Source of the DNA: Sciurus carolinensis
Taxonomy: Eukaryota; Chordata; Mammalia; Rodentia; Sciuridae
DNA length: 64,000 nucleotides
Reading direction: 5' to 3'
Assembly: GCF_902686445.1 (NCBI RefSeq)
Contig: NC_062216.1
Coordinates: 7,027,084-7,091,083, forward strand
Part shown: one piece after another, positions 24,060-34,519 of the stretch
Position numbering within the stretch: position 1 is the stretch's first letter
Layout: every line of letters begins with the position of its first letter
Notes under the pieces: model-generated
Seen by the model: only the letters and a program-made list of their open reading frames with translations
What the model was told of the DNA's origin: nothing
Databases searched by the model: none
Made by a program: the position numbers and the translations under genes

Positions 24060-25864
24060 ATACATTCCTGGCATTTTAGGAAATGATGACTGAGTTGAAA
24101 GAAATAAACTACATTCCTCAATTACTTATGGAAATTATATGTGTCATTGGTGAATATGAATCTCATATTATGTTGAAGAGGATGACTTTTTCAGCAGAAC
24201 ATGGAATGACTTTTCTGCATTCAGAAGGGCCCACAATGAGCATACTGCTGAAGGATAGCCTGGTACTGAGCTCTGATATTCCTGGTTTGCCTGGTGGGGC
24301 TTCTGAGTTCTGGGGCAGGAGCAAGGTGTGTTTCTGGCATCAACCCTCCTCCTAGGGCATCCACTGCTGCCCTCAACTGGCCAAATCATTTAGGGCTGCG
24401 TGTGGCATGTAGGAAAGACAACAGTGCCCTCTACACTAACCAGTGGTCCAACCCTGCCTCTGACCAACAGTCATTCCCTGCACTGTTGCAGTCCTTTCCT
24501 GCTGGTGTTCCTCTATTTCTAGATTCCTAAAATTCCAGACAGTGATTGGCACTTCTGAAAGCCCTGGGGACTGTCTACTGTGTTCAGATCACAGCGCACC
24601 TGAGTATTTCAAGCACACTTATCTAACATCATAGAGGACTTAATGCAAACTCTACTCCATGAGTCCTTCATGTTTCTTCCAAAAAGAGCGAAGCCCACCA
24701 CTTTTAAAGTACTTGCTTACCCATTCAAAACCATCATAAAATTCTGTCAAGAAAAATTGTTCAAAACAGTTTGGTAACTTGAGGAAGAAGAATAATGGAT
24801 TTTTTTCATGAAGTTATTTAATGAATGCAAACTTTAATACTTTAGGGATCTTATTAGGATGCTAGGTTTTAACTGAAAATACAAATGAACACACACACAC
24901 ACACACACGCACAAACACACACACACTCAAAGATAATTCTTTTCCAGAATTTTTACTTTGCTCTCATTTTTGGAGACCTACTTGTAGTGTCCTTCCATCA
25001 ACGCATCCCTAGTCTACTGCCTGGAATTTGCATTAACTGTCTGGAGTTCTCTGAAAATTCTTGAAAAATCCTGTTAATCAAACCTCCTTCTAAGCTTAAG
25101 ATGTTTCACAAATAGTAATTGGAGAAAGAACACCCCAACCTCATCAGGGAAGATATTGGCCACACCCAGACCATGCTAATTCAATTAAGTGCTTAGAAGT
25201 GACTGGTGGACCTGACACCAACTGAGTGGGTGTGTTGGGTAGACTAGTTATCATCTGAAGATATGGAAAAGCCTGTCCTTTGAAACCCATCTCAGAAGGA
25301 AAAATGTCTGTCTTTCTCTTGGGATCAGGCTTTCTCTTGGGATCACCTTGGAGACATTGATACTGGAGACATGGTGGCAGCTTCAGCCCACTGTAGAGCT
25401 CAGGCTCAGTTTGATGACTTAATTAAGTCACAATATTCTCAACCAAATGGAGCTGACAGAAATGTTTATTTTGGTCCTTCTCTACCTGCAGGGTCATCAG
25501 TGTCACCTTGGGCAGATGCACAGGTGATAAAAATTTGGCTCCTGTGGGGACACATCTGGCTCCCAGGGAGAAAGTGTCTGCCTGTAGAGACCTTCTGAGG
25601 CTGCTCTGGGCTGTGGAATATGGGAAAATCCTGCTAGAAGACTGCAGCTGTGCAGGCCTCACACACCCTCCTCAGTAAATGCAGGATGTGGAGGAGAGGG
25701 TATGAGTGCAGGAGCTCAAAGAATCTGTTGAGGCCAAGGAAAAGAACATATTTGGGTAAATGCACAATCATCAGTGTTTCCAAGGATCCCTAAGGGAAAC
25801 AGATTTTACAGTGGTCTGAGACATTCCCATAGAGAAGGGAAACATGCCTCAGGACCAGTGGAGT
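24060..25864. other. Unassigned DNA with an (AC)n microsatellite
   Basis: No gene recognised. The (AC)n run with minor interruptions spans about 24890..24925. Some small ORFs overlap on opposite strands without family motifs. The similarity to the copy 4 promoter flank fades out by about 23960..24060. Confidence 0.45.
24890..24925. repeat. (AC)n microsatellite
   Basis: CA dinucleotide run interrupted by single G and AA changes. Confidence 0.9.
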
Positions 25865-26040
25865 TCTTTTTTTGTTTGTTTGTTTGTTTCTTCTCCTGTG
25901 GGTTTGAACTCAGTGGCACTCAAACCCTGAACCATCATTCCAGCTTATTTGGTATTTGATATGCAGACACATTCTCAGTGAGTTGTTCAGAGCATCAGTT
26001 TTGCTCAAGTTGTCTTTGATCTGGTGGCAATCCTACTGCC
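25865..26040 (-). mobile_element. Old B1-dID SINE, minus strand
   Basis: A (TTTG)n-like tail at about 25868 is followed by 'ggtttgaactcagtggcact', then a 'cattctcagtgagttgttcag' segment and 'caatcctactgcc'. This is the reverse complement of the ID-like then B1-like order seen in the SINEs at 32.8 and 33.5 kb. Strongly diverged. Confidence 0.65.
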
Positions 26041-26080
26041 ACTGGCCATCAAGCTAGTGCGGTTCCATGCATGTTGACTG

Positions 26081-26740
26081 TGCCTGGTTCCAGTGAGGTT
26101 CTTGGCATTCATGAAAAAATAGAATTTCAGCATGCCACGTCAAAGGCAAAGACAGAGTTTATTTAGGAAAGCAAATACTTATTCATGGGAGAATGGGGCA
26201 TCTGAATTGAGAGATCCTTGTGTGTCAAACAAGGTAATTGCACTCCAGGGAGAATGTGGGCCCTCCATGGATAGAAAGAGCTAACACTTGGTGCTCGGTG
26301 TAAATATCCAGAGTGGCAGTTTCCAGGGGCTTCACTGGACATGTAGGCAGACTGTGGCTGCACCACATGGTCCTAGCCTTGCCTGAACTTCCACTTCACC
26401 CTCCTGCTATAAGGCATGGCTCAGGAGTGTAGGCCAAAACATGTGGCTCACGAATTGCAATGGCTCCTGGACTTTTCTCCATTTCTATGGCACATGGGCA
26501 TTTCCTTTGACATTCAGTGTCTCTGTCTTTATTCCCAAGTTCCAGTCTCAGGAGAACCCAATCTGTAACCTCAGTGACTGGAGTGAAACCCAAGTTCCAG
26601 GAAGTAAGTTGGGTCAGGTATATAGCAACCTTCTTTCCTGCGGAGCCCAGGCCAATGCTGGGACCCCAAAGTGTGTGTGGCTCAGAGACTGACTCTGGAT
26701 AACAGGATCTTAAATGTGCTTTTGATATTGACACACTAAA
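26081..26740 (-). mobile_element. Possible solo LTR, minus strand
   Basis: The minus strand reads CTAAATAAACTCTGTCTTTG at about 26160, like a polyadenylation signal and R/U5 junction of a class I ERV LTR. It ends near 26081 at 'ggaaccaggca' (CA end). No partner LTR or retroviral interior was recognised. The upper boundary is a guess. Confidence 0.35.
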
Positions 26741-27164
26741 CCAGCATGTAAAAACTGCTACTCTAAGCCAATTTTATGAAAAACTGAGTTGATATGCAAG
26801 GGTGTATAATAAACTCCACTGTGAATAATCTATGTGGTGCAAATGTTTCACTTGAGGAAATGCTGGGTGACCTATGGGATCTCCATCATTTTTAGCAGTA
26901 CCGTGATGTGAGAGTCAAGAGTTCTGATTCCAGACAAGGTCAATGAACACCCTTGTGGACAAGGGTCCCTCATCCTTTCTCATTTTGAGTATTTAAAGTC
27001 ACTGTGACCTGTGCCTAAACTTAGTTCTATGTTTATACCAATCTTTCCATTGTGGATACTGGCTGCATGTTTTGACTACTTTGCTATCCAAATCACTTTG
27101 AAAATCATGAGGTATTGTCACACTGGGTCATACCAAACATTAAGGAAAATGGCCCCCAAAACGT

Positions 27165-28877
27165 TTCTTCCTTTTCTGGATTTATCCAAATACCATGGAT
27201 TGTTCTGCAGGCAAGAAGAACAGCAGAGGAAGGCTATGCTCCAGAAATTACCTAGAGGACGCCCAGGGCAGACAGCAAGCACATTGCAGGGAAGGGACAG
27301 AATCCAGTGCCTGAGGATGAGTGTCTCCTTGTGGCATGCTCTTTTTTTCCTCTGGATAATCCTGATTTGTTCCTGTTAAATGTCTCTTTGTTCTGAGTGA
27401 CTTGCCATCATCCATTAAAGGCAATGTGTCTCAGGCTTGTGTGTATTTAGGGTATGGTGTTTGTAATATTTTGTGGGATTCCTTTCATAATTCTCCTGAT
27501 TCAAAATGGTGGTGCAGATGGACCAAGATTTTTTCAACGGCTGGCATGATGGAATGGAGGAATATTCATACCAAAACTGGGTGAACACTCTGATCTTTCA
27601 TGTAAAAACTCCTCAGCCACCAACCTGATCAAAGGAGCATTAGCCATCTACATCACATGGAAGAACACATGAAACAATTGATATCTCTATTAATAAGACT
27701 CAAAGTTAAAAATGGGATAATTTCAAATATGCCATGAAATGTGTCAAGTTGATATTATAGTTGTACTGATCACAACACGGTGGAGCTCCCACTCTACATT
27801 AGGTGAATGATGATTTGTCTTATTGTTGAATTTCAAGTCTTGCAGTCCATTTCCTATTGATTAGGTTTTCATTTTTGTTGACAGAGAGCAAGTACTAATG
27901 AATGTTTTAAGTGCATTTCTTTACCTCCCTCCAGCCAGCAGGGCACTAACCACCAAAACTCCCTGGAAGAATTCTGTCCTGGGCCCTGTGTTGTAGAGTC
28001 AGTGACTTGTGATGAACACTGAAGACAGATCCATCCTCCTCACTACACAACCCTTCCACAGAAATGAACGTGACCTCCAATCCATTCCTGCACCTATGAA
28101 AGAACAGGAAGTAGCCATCACTGGCACCAGCCATCCAACTGTTAGACTCTGGTGTATACACTGCCCTGCATGTGAAAGGAGCCCATGAATACCCAGAAGG
28201 TGTCTCCTTTAATGTTGCTCAGGCTGCCTCTAAAAGGGATAGAATGAGCCAGGGGCTCAATTCTCCACCAACGTCCAGGTGCTCTGATGTTAGCAAACAG
28301 CACCTCCTGCAATCTATAGAATGAAAAGAGGTCCAGGATGTCACACTTAGCATCAGGGCCTCAGGCAAGGGACATGTGAGGATCCTATAAAGGCAAGCCA
28401 GATTGCCCCAAAGAAACTTAGATACAATCCAAGATAGACTCCATAGGGGGGCTCTGGATGTCCAGGCTGGGAGGTTTTTAAGTCTCTGCAATATGTGCCA
28501 AATACAACTGGACTCAGAGTAAAAGTGCACCCCTAGTGACCAGGAAGTCTATACCCCACAGTTCCAGCATGGATCTTTACTAACCACAGAAAAGCTCAGT
28601 GCTGAATCCTGTTCTGCCATGCACCAAGTCCAGTCTTCTAGCAGCCACCTGTATTGTACGACAGCTTCTCTGAAAGGGTTTCAGGAGACTGCACTGTGAC
28701 TGTGGGAACTCCAGCTTTATGGCAGCTCCAACTAATCCTTCCCCTACAAAGCCCAATGCTCCAGCTAAGAGCAATCCCTTCCTTGACATATCTGAGGGAT
28801 ACAGCTCCAGTGTGCCAGTGTGCCCCTTCTGGGAGCACCTTCAGATGTTGTCCTCTGAGGACTGTGACAAGGAGTGA
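27165..28877 (+). pseudogene. FAM90A-like: FAM90A-like copy 3, missing exons 1 and 2
   Basis: Similarity to copy 4 begins at about 27165, in the intron just before exon 3. Exon 3 starts at 27211 after TTCTGCAG and reads QEEQQRKAMLQKLPRGRPG, the family block that follows the zinc knuckle; later in the exon the frame changes relative to copy 4. The last exon starts about 27935 after CCTCCAG and ends with the family tail (SSEDCDKE, stop at 28875..28877), but it is broken by several frameshifts and stops. With no promoter, start codon or zinc knuckle in the window, this is a 5'-truncated pseudogene. The shared intron proves genomic duplication. Confidence 0.8.
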
Positions 28878-30311
28878 GGTACTCCATGACAGGTAACACT
28901 CACCTTCTAGTATCATGTGACATGCAATGGGAAGTGGGGTAAGGAGGCAAAAGTGGAGCAGGCTGTGCATGGGGCACTGGACTTTTCTAACTGTGGGGCA
29001 GGTACAAATTCTGGAACTGCATAGAGTGCTGGAACACACACAGACACTTGCTCTGAATGATGGAAGCTTCTTTGGGTTTCGCAATGTGATTTGTCAAATG
29101 TCCTCATGAAGCATTTCATATACTGCCCATAGAATTGAAAATGGAGTGGAGATGCTAGTGTAGCTATGGAACTGGAATGTAAATAGGAGGCTCATTTGAT
29201 TCTGTTTTCCTATGACTGAATTCAGGGCAACACTGGTTGACCACTGGGACCTCTGTCTTTGCAGCAGTGTCCTGCTTGTGATGGGAAGGTTTGACCAGAG
29301 TATTTCAATGGAAACAATTTAGGACAGTTTCCTTGTCCTCACTCATTGTGCTCATTTATATTCTTTGCAAATATATAATTAAAATTCATTTTAATCTTAA
29401 TGCTATTCTCCCCATGTTTTATCGTGTCCATAGTTTGAGCACTTAGCTGTGCACATCCATTTCAAACCCATGTTTCTCCTCCAAGGTGCACTTCCTTTAT
29501 ACTGGGGCTATTTTTACATGACTTGGAACCTCGTAGATGTGGCAATTCAAGACATTCATTGTGTTCAATGAAGTATGTGTCACTGTATTTTCCTTTGTAC
29601 CATAATGAAGTCATGAAAACACATAGATTTTCCCAGAAAAAAGAGTTTTTATCTTCATTTTGAGTCCTGAACCTTGATGCTCCACATACTGTCCAGGTGA
29701 TCCTACCATTCAGCATTTGGGGAATCATTGTCATTGTGAAAAGGAACACAGGTCTCTACATGCATCCACCATACCTCATCTTTAGAAGTAGGTCTGCCAG
29801 GATGCACAACGACTCTGTGTCTCTCTTGGATGATTAAGGAGCTGAACTCTCCTTCCTCACTAATAGGACTGAGATGGGTTTCCTATTCAGAGACACTGGA
29901 CTGGTAAAGAACTTTTTAATCCAGACAGGTGATGCCCATGAGAACCCTGGAGAAATGGTTAGCTGCTCATGGCTCCTGGCACCCTAAGGCACTGCCACCT
30001 CTTTCTGAAGCAGGGCCGAAATGACTCAGTGATGCTTCTGAACTGCAAGATCAGAGTCAGGGATTGCCATCTTCAAAGGTGTCAGTACTCTGCATTTATT
30101 AGTTCCTGACCCAGTCTATCCTTTACTACTGCTCTCATGGACACAGGTAGAGCACAATCACTTCCTGCCACCTTCTCTCATTACTTCTGGAGACAACAGT
30201 GGGTTCTGGGGCACTCACCATTTACTCCAGAATAATCACTTGATTTCTGAGCCTGAATAAGTGGAGATACAGTAAATATGATGTCTGCCTAAGGCAGATT
30301 TTAGAAAACTC
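28878..30311 (+). repeat. 3' flank of the FAM90A duplicon (copy 3)
   Basis: It matches 59678..61100 after copy 4, for example 'tgactgaattcagggcaac', 'cctctgtctttgcagc', and 'tcaggtgatcctaccattcagca'-like text. The match ends at 30311, where ERV interior sequence begins without a linker. Confidence 0.7.
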
Positions 30312-31403
30312 AGTCAGTCCCTGGGTTCAGGCTGACTCTGAGTGCAAGAGCCACATATTGTTTGTTTATTTTCGGCCCTTTCATCTTAATTTCAGTGTTT
30401 AAGACTTGATTTTAAACATCCAGCAATCCAGTCCTAGCATTCCTAAAGGAAGAATATTGGGATTTAACTTTAATGTTTATATTTTTATAGTTACTTTTAT
30501 GCTTTTTATTACCTGTCCATACATAATGGCCTAATATACGTTTGTAAGATACTAACAGGTACAGCTGAAGTACACATTCAAGCCCCTATTTGAGATCACA
30601 GTAAGTTTACAACAAAAAACAATCTGTTGCATGTAACCTTAATGGAGCTGAAGTCTGGCATATTGTGGCATCACTCAAACATGTAGTAAGGTGGGAGGCA
30701 GAGCCTTATCCTAGATAAGAAGGGGGCACCTCACAAATCCTAGGTAAAGTGGTCTAGTTTTGAAGCTGGAATTTGTCTTCTTTTTAAATGTCATTTTACC
30801 AAGTTTACATATATAGTTTCCTAACCCTATATGAATGTTAGTTAACACAATATGGTGTTACATCTAAAACATGAATCAAAGAAAGCTGACAGAGATTTTA
30901 ATGTTCCCATTGTGTAGTAAAGTGGTAAATGATCTTATGTTTTACAACATTAATCTTTAAATAATTCAGTTTCTCATTAATTTTTAGAAATATATTCACA
31001 TTTTTATCCCAGTGTAGTAGGCAATATAAAGTTCAAGTGCAGTTATAGAACATTAAATGATCAATCCCCCCAAATTTACTCTTAATATAAATTTAACATT
31101 ACCATTACCACATTAGATTGTAGAACACCAGCTTGATAAAATGTTTTTTTAAACATTTTACTTTAAAGGGTGTATACCTGGAAGAGCTAAGCACAATTTA
31201 ATATATAAGAATAGTAATAGAATCATAATAACATGAATGTTTTTTAAACCAAGTTTAGCTTTTGAGGAAAATTTAGACTTTCCAATGTAGTGTAATACTC
31301 TAATATAAAGTCTGCTGTTTAACCAGCATTCTACAAACTGCCAATTTTCATGACTAGTTGTTCTAGAAAATAAAACATTACAGTCATACTGTTAAGTCTA
31401 AAT
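30312..31403 (-). mobile_element. Older VL30-like ERV, 3' interior part (split copy)
   Basis: This aligns with the interior of the younger element at about 36116..37329, including 'taaacatccagcaa' and 'aacatgtagtaaggt'. It has no coding sequence. It stops at 31403 exactly where the other part of the same family starts matching again at 51417. The 3' LTR is absent; the left edge abuts FAM90A copy 3 flank. Confidence 0.75.
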
Positions 31404-31690
31404 TCCACAAACTCCTAAAGGACACACAAGAAAGCGATCATTGTGTACAGACAATAAGACTTCTTAACTAAAAATGTCTAAAGAAACCATTTAAAATATC
31501 ATCCTATTAAGTAGAAAGTACTGTTGGTTGTATAGCAGGAGAAGGAAAGCTTCACTCTAGCATAGCAGAACATAGAAAGACTTTCTTAGACTCCCTGTCT
31601 CAACAGCTTTACAAATGTGCAAGAAGCAGCCTGACAAGAAACGGTGCTCCCTGCGTCAGGAAAACCATCAACATTTCCTTCTGGAAACAC
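31404..31690. other. Unassigned DNA at the left edge of the segment splitting the older ERV
   Basis: No repeat or gene was recognised. It is the first sequence after the older ERV match ends. Confidence 0.4.
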
Positions 31691-31697
31691 CATGACA

Positions 31698-31780
31698 GAG
31701 GGGCTGGGGTGTTGCTCAGTGGTAGGACACTTGCCCACCATGTACCAGGACCTGGCTCTGAGGACCATCCCCAGCACAGG
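31698..31780 (+). mobile_element. ID-type SINE
   Basis: 'ggggctggggtgttgctcagtgg' type A-box region followed by a B-box-like 'ctctgaggaccatcccca' and a short A-rich tail. It resembles the right half of B1-dID without the B1 half. Confidence 0.75.
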
Positions 31781-31789
31781 AAGGAAAAA

Positions 31790-32105
31790 ATGAAGAAGAT
31801 CTTGTTCTGGGGTGGGAAGACACCATTTTCAATTATGTCAGTTTTCCATCAAGTTAATTTATAAATTCAATGCAATCCCAACCAAAATTATCAAAATAGT
31901 GAAAGAATTCTCATGGAACTTCCAAAAATTGTATTTTAAATAACAACTACTAAGGAGGGCTTGCTCTATCAGATATCAAAATATGAGAGTTTTTCAAGAT
32001 TAAAGCAATGAGACATTGGTGCATATTAAACAAAATGAGCCATGGAATTAAGAGCCTAGAAACGGATTTATTATAAATGGAATTTTAGTACATGGTAAAG
32101 GAGGA
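31790..32105 (+). mobile_element. L1 ORF2 fragment, old
   Basis: The phrases 'aattcaatgcaatcccaacc', 'agaattctcatggaacttcc' and 'gggcttgctctatcagatat' are characteristic of L1 ORF2. Strongly decayed. Confidence 0.75.
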
Positions 32106-32790
32106 AGAAGTAGTTTAAAACATGGCTACAAATCCATCGTCACTTCTTCCCTTGATAAGTGGGATCTATGTCCACTCTGAACCAATGGAAGTGCTGCCTT
32201 GGACTTCTGAGGTGAGGTCATAAAAGGCCAGGCAGACCTCCTCCTTCTGTTGCAGCATCCACTTCCAGTGTCTTGAAAGTTCGACCACCCTGAGCCTCCA
32301 TAGAGCCTCACAGGCCACACAGGGGCGTTCCAGGGACTGTCTCCAGCTGAGTCATCCCAGGGTGACGTGCCCAAACTATGACAGTGATTCCCGCCCTCCA
32401 CTGTTGATGTCATCCCGGCCATTCCAGTCTTCCCGGTCACTGTGAAGCAGAGACACATGACCCACATTCTGCCCAAATTCTCAATCTACAGAATTCATGA
32501 GCATAATAAAATGATATTGTTCTATGCCACTAAGTCTAGTGTCATTTGGTATTCACCAATAGATAACCAGAACAAGAGGGCTTTCCAATCTGTAAGAAAA
32601 ATCCTGACCCCTTCGATAAATGGTTTAAAAACTTAGAAATTATTTCTTAATGTTGAACCCCACCTCATGCCATAAAATGATATTTAAGTCATTCATAAAT
32701 AAATATTTTAATAATAAAAGTTTCAAAATAAAATACATTAACATCCACATCTGTGGGTTCCACACTCACAGATTCAACCAACCGTGTATC
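32106..32790. repeat. Old interspersed repeat tail and AT-rich DNA
   Basis: The stretch near 32500..32580 ('gttctatgccactaagtcta' followed by 'ccaatagataaccagaac') is a widespread old mammalian repeat tail; I cannot name its family with confidence. The rest shows no gene. Confidence 0.4.
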
Positions 32791-32802
32791 AAAAGTCATA
32801 TC

Positions 32803-32995
32803 CTTGCCAGGTGTGGTGGTGCGCACCTGTAATCCAGGGGCTCAGGAGACTGAGGCAGAAGGATCACAAGTTCAAAGCCAGCCTCAGCAACTTAGCAAGA
32901 TTCTGTCTCAAAATAAAAATAAAAAAAGGGCTGAGGATGTGGCTCAGTGGATGTGGTCCCTGGGTTCCACCTCAGGTACTCCTCCCCACAGAAAA
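32803..32995 (+). mobile_element. B1-dID SINE
   Basis: Left half: 'ccaggtgtggtggtgcgcac' and following 7SL/B1-like text. An A-rich linker follows, then the ID-like right half with 'gctgaggatgtggctcagtg'. This fused structure is the main evidence for a squirrel-related host. Confidence 0.9.
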
Positions 32996-33344
32996 CTGAT
33001 GCTCTTGCTGAAGTTTGGACTCTAACTACTGCATCTGTAATAAATAGTTATGGATGTTTTTCCTTTTCATAATATCCTAAAGAATACACCATAATAAATG
33101 TGTATATCACATTTATAATTTATGAGATATCATATGTAATGCAGAAAATATTTAATGTATATGGGAGGATGAACATAAGTCATATGCAAATAATTATGCA
33201 ATTTTATATAAAGATTTAAGCACTTACAAATATTGGAATTCATAAAGAACACTAGAACCAATCCCCATGGACACTGAGGGACAACTGTATTCAAAAAGCA
33301 TCTATAAAACTGATGGAAAAGTACTTCATAAATATGACCACTCC

Positions 33345-33413
33345 ACAAGAAAAAAAAAAATAAATAAAAAAAAAAATAAAAACACCCAGGTGACTAAAAA
33401 AAAAGAAAAATTG
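33345..33413. repeat. A-rich simple repeat
   Basis: Interrupted poly(A) of the AAAT type. Confidence 0.85.
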
Positions 33414-33484
33414 ACAAATTCAATCACATAAACATAAAAACCTGTGACCAAAGCATCCATAAACAAAGTTAAAACATGACTGAC
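33414..33484 (+). mobile_element. L1 fragment, left half, split by a SINE
   Basis: It reads like L1 ORF2 C-terminal text ('gacaaattcaatcacataaa' type). The continuation resumes at about 40022 after the SINE and the provirus. Confidence 0.55.
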
Positions 33485-33687
33485 TTCCAGGCACAATGGC
33501 AAACACCTGTAATCCCAGCAGCTTGGGAGGCTGAGGCAGGAGGATCATGATTTCAAAGCCAGTTTCCAAAAAAGTGAGACATTAAGTAACTCAGTGACAC
33601 CCTGTTTCTAAATAAAATACAAATAATAGGACTGGGGATGTGGTGCAGTGGTCAAGTGTCAAGTCCCTGATTTCAATCCCTGGTAGC
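33485..33687 (+). mobile_element. B1-dID SINE interrupted by the VL30-like provirus
   Basis: B1-like half ('cctgtaatcccagcagcttg'), A-rich linker, ID-like half, ending 'caatccctggtagc' at 33687, where the LTR begins. An A-rich tail resumes after the provirus at about 40010..40022. Nine-base flanks (atgactgac at 33475..33483 and atgattgac at about 40026..40034) fit a target-site duplication with one mismatch. Confidence 0.75.
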
Positions 33688-34248
33688 TGTTATGGGGTGC
33701 AACTTAAAAACAGACCGATTACCACTGAGAAGTCCAAATTGGACAGTCTTTATTAAGCTGGCCAGCTGACTGTCTCACACAATACCCCATAAAATGGCTG
33801 TTGGGAGAACAGCCCCGACCACAGGGTTGTAGGGTTTCTTATACCAAAAATCACATTAATCATAAGTGTCTGTTGCTATGATCTGAAATTACACATTAAC
33901 ATTATGAGATCATTGACAGAGGGGGAGGTGGGTCAGAATGACCCTTACCTAGGTACAAACTAAAGAATGGTTACTAACATCCACACAATCACTGTTCACA
34001 TGGTACATTGTTTAGGAGCAATAGGAATCAAAAGAGAGCAATTCTTTACTACATAGCAGTTGCCATTGTATATTATTAAACATGTCACACCAAGTAAGTG
34101 ATGATGGGCACAGAGGTGGGGTGTTCCCATGGGAGAAGCTTATTTCCTACATAACATGGAGTCTCAGAGCAAAATGGAGTCTGTTTAGTCATTACCCTTA
34201 GAGTCTGGCCTGTAACATTCTCATGGAGCCAGATCTGTCAGTCCATCA
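33688..34248 (-). repeat. 3' LTR of the VL30-like provirus
   Basis: TG...CA ends on both strands. On the minus strand it begins TGATGGACTGACAG and ends CCCATAACA; AATAAA lies at about 33753 and a TATA-like GGTATAAG near 33842. The LTR pair is nearly identical, so the insertion is the youngest ERV in the window. Confidence 0.95.
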
Positions 34249-34331
34249 TATTCCACACTTTTCTTTTGTACATAATCAAATCATTGATTTATTAGTAGTG
34301 TATAGGTGATTATAGTGAGTGTGCAACACCA

Positions 34332-34517
34332 TTAGTGTAACAGACTGGATTTTATCTCTAACATATTTAAGTCCAAATCAGTTTGTCTACTTAAAGTTTT
34401 GAAATTCTGATTTCCAGTAATTAGTGCAGTGGTTCCTATAGCTGTGGAGCCCATTATACCTATTTCCACTAGGAGGGCAACTAAGAAAGGGTCTGCTTGT
34501 TTAGATATTAGCCCCAT
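34332..34517 (-). pseudogene. env: env transmembrane remnant (fusion peptide region)
   Basis: The minus-strand reading contains GIMGSTAIGTTALITGNQ followed by a DLDLNMLEIKSSL heptad-like segment, matching in order the gammaretroviral TM fusion peptide (G/A/T-rich, TTALI) and the start of its coiled coil. It ends after about 60 codons. The rest of env is absent. Confidence 0.7.
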
Positions 34518-34519
34518 AT

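Noticed and set aside
27165..28877. Copy 3 as a processed (intronless) FAM90A retrocopy
   Set aside because: The intron between exon 3 and the last exon is present and matches copy 4, and there is no poly(A) tail at the end.
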